Positions 6,490 through 10,815 of a stretch of DNA of 10,815 nt are shown piece after piece. Each line of letters starts with the position of its first letter. Position 1 is the first letter of the stretch. The notes under the pieces are model-generated. The model saw nothing but the letters and a program-made list of their open reading frames with translations. It was not told where the DNA came from and ran no database searches. Both the position numbers and the translations under genes were made by a program. This DNA comes from CAZJTL01 sp964548905 (GTDB lineage: Bacteria > Cyanobacteriota > Cyanobacteriia > Cyanobacteriales > Xenococcaceae): positions 1-10,815 of the forward strand of contig CAZJTL010000182.1 in assembly GCA_964548905.1 (NCBI GenBank). The letters run 5' to 3'.

Positions 6490-7542
6490 ATGAAAACAAC
6501 TGTCAGAGGAATAGATAACCTAAACGTCTTGTCTGAACGATGGTGGGATGACTTCTGTAAGTGGATTACTAGTACCAACAATAGAATTTATATCGGCTGG
6601 TTTGGCGTTCTCGCGATTCCAACCCTTCTAGTAGCTACCACCTGTTTTATTCTGGCTTTTTTTGTGGCACCACCTGTAGATTTGGATGGTATTCGCGAAC
6701 CAGTAATTGGCTCGATTATGGGGAACAATAATGCGATCAGCGCTGCTGTCATTCCCACATCGGCGGCGATCGGTCTGCACTTTTACCCAATTTGGGAAGC
6801 TGCTTCTGTGGAAGAATGGCTTTACAATGGTGGGCCGTATCAACTAATCATATTTCATTTCCTAATCGGTATTTGGTGTTACTTAGGAAGATTGTGGGAA
6901 CTCAGCTATCGTGAAGGCTTACGTCCTTGGATTGCCGTTGCTTTTTCTGCACCTGTTGCGGCTGCAACAGCAGTCTTGTTAGTTTATCCGATCGGTCAAG
7001 GTAGTTTTTCCGAAGGATTACCATTAGGAATTGCAGGCACTTTTCATTTCATGCTTGCTTTCCAAGCCAACCATAATATCTTGATGCATCCATTCCATAT
7101 GTTAGGAGTTGCTGGTGTTTTTGGTGGTGCTTTGTTGAGTGCATTGCATGGTTCCTTAGTAACTTCTACTCTATTTCGAGCCACATCAGAAGAAGAATCA
7201 GCCACTACTGGTTATAAATTCGGACAAAAACAGATTACCTATCACTATCAAGCTGGACACTATGGCTTTTTAGGACGTTTGCTCTTACCTTGGTTTGCCA
7301 GCAACAATCATCGTGCTTTCCATTTCTTATTAGCCGCATTACCAACCATCGGTATTTGGTTCGCTGCGCTAGGTGTAGCATCGATGGCATTTAATCTCAA
7401 TGGCTTTAATTTTAATCAGTCAATTTTAGATGCTAACGGTCAAGTAATCAGAAGCGATGCGGATTTAATCAATCGAGCTAATCTTGGCATTCAATCCATG
7501 TACTCACCTAATACTCATCATTTTCCTGTGGTTTTGTTTTAA
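6490..7542 (+). CDS. psbA: Rogue/sentinel D1: psbA variant lacking the Mn-cluster ligands
   Basis: A photosystem II reaction-centre D1 homologue, expected in the thylakoid membrane with five transmembrane helices. In standard D1 numbering it keeps D61, E65, TyrZ Y161, H190, the P680 ligand H198, the iron/QB ligands H215 and H272, ChlZ ligand H118 and H337. It has lost most Mn4CaO5 ligands: D170E, E189N, H332Y, E333S, D342V, and it ends with Phe at position 344, so neither the Ala344 carboxylate ligand nor the extension removed by CtpA exists. Known proteins of this type (rogue or sentinel D1, for example psbA4 of Cyanothece 51142) are proposed to make an oxygen-silent photosystem II at night or under low oxygen. 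Other changes are Q130L, N87A, N181H, F255L, S264A and a one-residue insertion near 253. It is not a ChlF (chlorophyll f synthase): position 130-131 is Leu-Trp, not Gln-Asp. The start is uncertain. ATG 6490 (350 residues) best fits D1 N termini; ATG 6481 and ATG 6454 (362 residues) are in frame, and AGGGG lies at 6474-6478. Confidence 0.92.
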   Translation: MKTTVRGIDNLNVLSERWWDDFCKWITSTNNRIYIGWFGVLAIPTLLVATTCFILAFFVAPPVDLDGIREPVIGSIMGNNNAISAAVIPTSAAIGLHFYPIWEAASVEEWLYNGGPYQLIIFHFLIGIWCYLGRLWELSYREGLRPWIAVAFSAPVAAATAVLLVYPIGQGSFSEGLPLGIAGTFHFMLAFQANHNILMHPFHMLGVAGVFGGALLSALHGSLVTSTLFRATSEEESATTGYKFGQKQITYHYQAGHYGFLGRLLLPWFASNNHRAFHFLLAALPTIGIWFAALGVASMAFNLNGFNFNQSILDANGQVIRSDADLINRANLGIQSMYSPNTHHFPVVLF

Positions 7543-7621
7543 CTGTCTGCGGCTAAGAGATCGATCGCACTGATATTTGGTAGCGATTGTCTTGAAGATG
7601 ACCAATGTAATTTTACCTCTG

Positions 7622-7655
7622 GGGCGATCGCAAATGACTATTGAGGCGATCGCCC
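7622..7655. terminator. HIP1-built hairpin downstream of the psbA variant
   Basis: GGGCGATCGC (7622-7631) and GCGATCGCCC (7646-7655) form a perfect 10-base stem with a 14-base loop, made of two HIP1 octamers. It lies 79 bases after the psbA-variant stop, where a terminator is expected, but no clean T run follows. It may end or stabilise the transcript, or may just be two nearby HIP1 sites. Confidence 0.35.
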
Positions 7656-7788
7656 TTACTCTTATCAGATTTCTTCTTCCTCTTGTTCAATATAGTTTAT
7701 TGATATCTTAGGCGGTCTAACAGTTTAATCGATCGAGCAACTAGTAGCGTTGAATGTTCTTATGCCCTAAGTAGTCTATAAGCTAGGT

Positions 7789-7808
7789 TTTCCCCGTTAG
7801 CGGGGAAA
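7789..7808 (-). terminator. Hairpin directly abutting the 3' end of tRNA-Ser
   Basis: TTTCCCCG (7789-7796) and CGGGGAAA (7801-7808) form a perfect 8-base stem with a 4-base loop. On the minus strand it starts at the first base after the tRNA discriminator. A T run follows only on the wrong side, so this is an imperfect terminator or a 3'-processing signal. Confidence 0.45.
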
Positions 7809-7895
7809 CGGAGAGAGAGGGATTTGAACCCCCGTTGACGTTACCGCCAAAGCGCATTTCGAGTGCGCCGCATTCAACCACTCTGCCATCTCTCC
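7809..7895 (-). tRNA. tRNA-Ser(CGA), reads UCG codons
   Basis: An 87-base class II tRNA with a long variable arm. The acceptor stem is GGAGAGA (7895-7889) paired with TCTCTCC (7816-7810), followed by discriminator G at 7809. The D arm contains GCAGAGTGGTTGAATGC. The anticodon stem GCGCA/TGCGC encloses loop CTCGAAA, with anticodon CGA at 7861-7859. The T arm contains GGGTTCAAATCCC. The 3' CCA is not encoded and must be added afterwards. The gene lies 53 bases downstream of comEC on the same strand, so it could be read through from the usp-comEC unit or have its own promoter. Confidence 0.95.
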
Positions 7896-7948
7896 AAGAG
7901 TGAGTCCTATGTCATTCTACTAGAACAGGGAAAAGTTTGACTACTTGT

Positions 7949-10240
7949 TTACAGAGTAAAACTTTCTCGTTCTTGAGTGCTAATTGATTTCAATTCCTTT
8001 TGAGGTTGCCATTGCACTGCGCCATCGCGATTGGTGAAATATAGTTTAATGTTGTGCTGTTCGATTTGTGCGCTAGTTTCTCGATCGATCCGATCGGAAG
8101 TTGCGATCGCAACTTGAGGTTGGATAATTGCTAACCAATCTTTAGCTAATTTATCACCCTTCCATAAAAGTATTGGTGATTTAAGCTGGTTTTGAAGATT
8201 GAGACGATCGCCTGCGAGATCTTGAGTTTGTCCTAGCAACAACCAAGTTTGTCCTGCGATTTTAAATTGCAACCAAGATGGTTCTGTTTTAACTAAACTA
8301 ATCTCTGTGGCATGACTAGAAATAAGGCGATCGACTGATAGAGTTTCTATTTGCTTTACTTTTAGCTTGGTTTTAATTAATTTGGCATCAAGATTAGTAG
8401 AAAAATTAGCGATCGCAAAACTTTTATCAATCTCACTCCAACCACTACTCAAATTTTGATTCGAGGCTAAAGCTACCGCGAGATCGAGGTGATTGATGCC
8501 TTGACTTGCCAGAAAAGGAATGACTCCATATCTAGCTGTATCAGCTTCTCCACTGTTAATTAAAATATTTTTTCCTCGATCTTGAATGACGATAACTGGC
8601 TCATTTTTAGTAGCTAATACCGTTACTTGAATTAGTGTCGAACGAAAATAGCAGACAGGCATTGAAATTAAAGTAATTGCTAATAAACTAATTAACCACC
8701 AGCGAGATTGACACCATTGATTCAGCCAAATCGAGATTAGTAAGCCATAAATTAACAGCATCACACCGAGAGGAATATTGCCGATCGCCAAAGAACTTCC
8801 TGGTAAACTTGTAAATAACTCCACCAACCAGATTAATAGCGAGGTGGGGTAGTATAGCAACCAAGCGATCGCGCTACCAGCTACAGGTAAAATCAAAGCT
8901 GCTGTTGCACTAACCATTCCACCCAAACTAATAATCGCAATCAAAGGCGTAACGATGACATTGATGGGAATGCTATAGGTGGCGATCGTACTAAAAACAA
9001 AGATTAATAGTGGCAGAGTCCAAACAGAAGCAGCAATGGGAACGGCAATAAAAGAGGCGATCGTACTTGGTATCCAATCCAATCTTGTTTGCAATCCTGA
9101 AGCCGTTGTAACTAAACCAAAGGTAGCCAGGAAACTGAGTTGAAAACTTAAATCCCAAATCCACAAAGGATTTAAAATTAACAAAATAATGGCAGCTAAA
9201 AATAGAGAAGCCAAAGGCTTGATTTCTCTTTCCATGACAATGCCAATTAAAGCACCAACTCCCATCAATCCCGCACGTAATATCGATGGTTGAATGCCAG
9301 TTAAACCAATATAAATGCCTAAAACACTCAAACCAATGATTAGCTGCCATCCCTTTGCTAAACGTTTTGTCAAGGCGATCGCTACGCCTAACAACAAAGA
9401 CACCTGAAACCCAGAAGCAGCAAAAACATGAGCCAAACCAGCTTGAGTAAAGCGATCGCGTAGATCGTAAGGGATGTCTACTGCTTTGGCACCTAATACC
9501 ATCGAACTAAGCAATGCACCAACTCGATCGCCTAATCCGATCGCCTGTGCATTGACTATTCTTTTTTGTAATTTCCACAAAGCAAATATAGGTTCGTTTC
9601 CTTTGGCAAAAGAAATTTTCTTTCCTTTTAAACCAGCAAAAATACCTTGACGATTGAGATAAGCTTTAAAATCAAATCCGTTAGGATTTAATGCCGACTT
9701 GGGTAAATATAATTTTCCCGTTACATAGACTCGGCGATTGGGATACAAACCAATTTGACCTTCTTGGGGTAAGGTTACGTATAAGATACCAGTAATCTTT
9801 TTAAAACCAGAGTTAAAGTCTTTTTTCTGATGAATGCTAATTTGCTCCGATCGCAGTAAAAATTGTATTTTTTGGTTGCGGGTTAATCTCGGTCGATCTA
9901 CAATTTTGCCTCGCACTGTCACCGAGACATTGTTTATTTCGCTATTCTGAGTAATTAGCTGACTGATATCTTGGGCATCAGGAACGGGTACGCGCAACAG
10001 AAAATATACTACAGCTAAAATCGCGATCGCGCCTGCGATCGTCCACAACTTCAAATCTTTACCTAGCCAAAAAAAACGCGGCACGATCGTAGCCGCGATC
10101 ACCGTTAAAATTATTAAACCGCCTACTGCAATCGCTATTTGTACCCAAGTAGGTTCGGTAGTAGAGAAAGCGAAACTAGCTGTAGACAATAAACCAATTA
10201 CATAAGCTAAGCCAACAATTACTACATTATTACGATTCAT
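7949..10240 (-). CDS. comEC: ComEC/Rec2-family DNA uptake channel
   Basis: A 763-residue inner-membrane protein of the ComEC family, the channel that brings single-stranded DNA into the cell in natural transformation. Two or three N-terminal membrane helices (about 5-85) come first. A soluble OB-fold-like region (about 100-215) ends in NPNGFDFKAYLNRQGI (185-200), close to the family motif. The polytopic Competence domain (about 235-535) contains GLAHVFAASGFQV (268-280), matching the GLSHLLAISGLHV-type signature, and LSFQLSFLATFGLV (364-377). A C-terminal domain (about 535-745) corresponds to the metallo-beta-lactamase-like part. It is badly eroded: ATKNEPV (543-549) stands where DVGQGDA is usual, INSGE (561-565) where IDTGG is usual, and ALASNQNLSSG (590-600) replaces the HxHxDH zinc motif. 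It is probably not a nuclease. The start overlaps the end of usp by 11 bases. Length and frame are intact, so a working channel is likely. Confidence 0.92.
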   Translation of the reverse strand: MNRNNVVIVGLAYVIGLLSTASFAFSTTEPTWVQIAIAVGGLIILTVIAATIVPRFFWLGKDLKLWTIAGAIAILAVVYFLLRVPVPDAQDISQLITQNSEINNVSVTVRGKIVDRPRLTRNQKIQFLLRSEQISIHQKKDFNSGFKKITGILYVTLPQEGQIGLYPNRRVYVTGKLYLPKSALNPNGFDFKAYLNRQGIFAGLKGKKISFAKGNEPIFALWKLQKRIVNAQAIGLGDRVGALLSSMVLGAKAVDIPYDLRDRFTQAGLAHVFAASGFQVSLLLGVAIALTKRLAKGWQLIIGLSVLGIYIGLTGIQPSILRAGLMGVGALIGIVMEREIKPLASLFLAAIILLILNPLWIWDLSFQLSFLATFGLVTTASGLQTRLDWIPSTIASFIAVPIAASVWTLPLLIFVFSTIATYSIPINVIVTPLIAIISLGGMVSATAALILPVAGSAIAWLLYYPTSLLIWLVELFTSLPGSSLAIGNIPLGVMLLIYGLLISIWLNQWCQSRWWLISLLAITLISMPVCYFRSTLIQVTVLATKNEPVIVIQDRGKNILINSGEADTARYGVIPFLASQGINHLDLAVALASNQNLSSGWSEIDKSFAIANFSTNLDAKLIKTKLKVKQIETLSVDRLISSHATEISLVKTEPSWLQFKIAGQTWLLLGQTQDLAGDRLNLQNQLKSPILLWKGDKLAKDWLAIIQPQVAIATSDRIDRETSAQIEQHNIKLYFTNRDGAVQWQPQKELKSISTQERESFTL

Positions 10241-10676
10241 TGTTCTTTGCAGGTACGAGCAAAACTGGACAGGATGATTGGCGAATTACGCCTTCGCTAA
10301 CACTACCTACTAACGTCTTATACAAAGCACTGCGCCCGTGAGAACCAATCACAATTAAATCGGCTTGCAGTTTATTTGCTTGAGCTAAAATCGCCTCTGC
10401 TGTATCACCTTGAATTAATAGGGAGGTTACATTAATTCCCTTACTTTCTAATTCTGATGCCTTGGCTTGTATATCTCTATGTTCTTTTCGTAGAGTTTCA
10501 GCACGCCAGTTTCGTTCGGTCTGCGGCCCAGTCTCATAGCCAATGAACTCAGGATCGGGAGCAGCAACATGAATTAACCATAACTTACTTGAGAAAGAAA
10601 GAGCTATTTCTGCTGCTGTCTCGATCGTTTTATTGGTGACATCAGAAAAGTCTATTGCTACTAGGATATTTTTCAA
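10230..10676 (-). CDS. Universal stress protein (UspA family), TTG start
   Basis: A 148-residue cytoplasmic single-domain universal stress protein, usual length for the family. It has the alpha/beta Rossmann-like fold with Asp9 after the first strand (KNILVAIDFS) and the ATP-binding signature G111-SHG-x9-G124-S125, followed by SCPVLLVP at the last strand. Members of this type bind ATP and usually form dimers; their precise function varies and cannot be assigned here. The start is TTG at 10676. The frame upstream meets TAA after CTG-GTA-GGG-TTC-AAT, no ATG is available, and TAGGG sits six bases before TTG as a ribosome site. The stop codon lies inside the comEC start region (11-base overlap), so the two genes are probably co-transcribed and perhaps translationally coupled. 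Confidence 0.93.
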   Translation of the reverse strand: MKNILVAIDFSDVTNKTIETAAEIALSFSSKLWLIHVAAPDPEFIGYETGPQTERNWRAETLRKEHRDIQAKASELESKGINVTSLLIQGDTAEAILAQANKLQADLIVIGSHGRSALYKTLVGSVSEGVIRQSSCPVLLVPAKNNES

Positions 10677-10765
10677 ATTGAACCCTACCAGTTAAATGTT
10701 CCTCTTTTCTCAAATATGTTACATTTACTGGAAAATTGCCCTAATTATTAACTCGATCGATACAT

Positions 10766-10815
10766 TAGACCTCTTGCAAAAGTAGCTAACGATCGCCATA
10801 ATTTAGCCCAAATCG
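10766..10815. repeat. 50-bp inverted repeat, right copy (probable IS end)
   Basis: Exact reverse complement of positions 1-50, starting TAGACCTCTTGC and running off the window. It lies 89 bases upstream of the usp start, so an outward promoter in the neighbouring element could affect usp-comEC. The element itself is not in view. Confidence 0.75.

Noticed and set aside
6490..7542. The D1 variant as chlorophyll f synthase (ChlF, super-rogue D1).
   Set aside because: ChlF has the Gln-Asp pair at positions 130-131, here Leu-Trp. No other far-red light gene is nearby.
6490..7542. The D1 variant as a decaying pseudogene.
   Set aside because: The frame is open for its full length. Membrane, chlorophyll, TyrZ and iron ligands are kept, and changes concentrate at the Mn cluster, which suggests selection rather than decay.
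8991..9350. A 119-codon minus-strand open frame within comEC.
   Set aside because: It overlaps the conserved membrane domain of comEC in another frame and encodes no recognisable protein.
1..10815. CRISPR array, toxin-antitoxin pair or phage defence operon.
   Set aside because: No regularly spaced repeats and no such protein motifs were seen; the only RNA-guided component is the broken tnpB.

Overview
The window looks like a piece of a cyanobacterial chromosome. It carries a photosystem II D1 (psbA-family) gene, at least 16 copies of the cyanobacterial HIP1 octamer GCGATCGC spread over genes and spacers, a cyanobacterial-type 400-residue glutathione S-transferase and an AT-rich, low-GC base composition. 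No marker fixes the genus. The D1 variant is of a type best known from nitrogen-fixing unicellular and filamentous cyanobacteria, so a diazotroph is plausible but not shown.

Layout. Positions 1-50 and 10766-10815 are exact inverted copies of one 50-base sequence. It resembles the end of an insertion sequence whose body lies outside the window on both sides. Inside are: (i) a glutathione S-transferase gene (162-1364, +); (ii) a degraded IS200/IS605-type element (about 1361-2825) with a broken tnpB on the minus strand and hairpin-rich ends; (iii) sbcC, the Rad50-like DNA repair ATPase (2851-5868, -); (iv) an AT-rich 0.6-kb spacer with promoter-like and inverted-repeat sequences; (v) a divergent psbA gene (about 6490-7542, +); (vi) a tRNA-Ser(CGA) gene (7809-7895, -); (vii) comEC (7949-10240, -), overlapped at its start by (viii) a universal stress protein gene (10230-10676, -) that begins at TTG.

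The most interesting gene is the psbA variant. Its product keeps the pigment, tyrosine-Z and non-haem-iron ligands of D1 but has lost most ligands of the Mn4CaO5 cluster (D170E, E189N, H332Y, E333S, D342V, and Phe in place of the C-terminal Ala344). It is therefore a 'rogue' or 'sentinel' D1 that should assemble into a photosystem II unable to evolve oxygen. It also lacks the Q130 pheophytin contact, has S264A and F255L in the QB pocket, and carries the G80A/F158L/T286A triad of low-oxygen D1 forms.

The remaining genes are unrelated housekeeping or stress functions. usp and comEC probably form one transcription unit, perhaps reading on into tRNA-Ser. sbcC stands alone, without sbcD in view. 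The IS200/IS605 element lies directly against the 3' end of the glutathione S-transferase gene, whose stop codon appears to fall in the element's terminal sequence. I found no CRISPR array, phage gene, toxin-antitoxin pair or recognisable new defence system.
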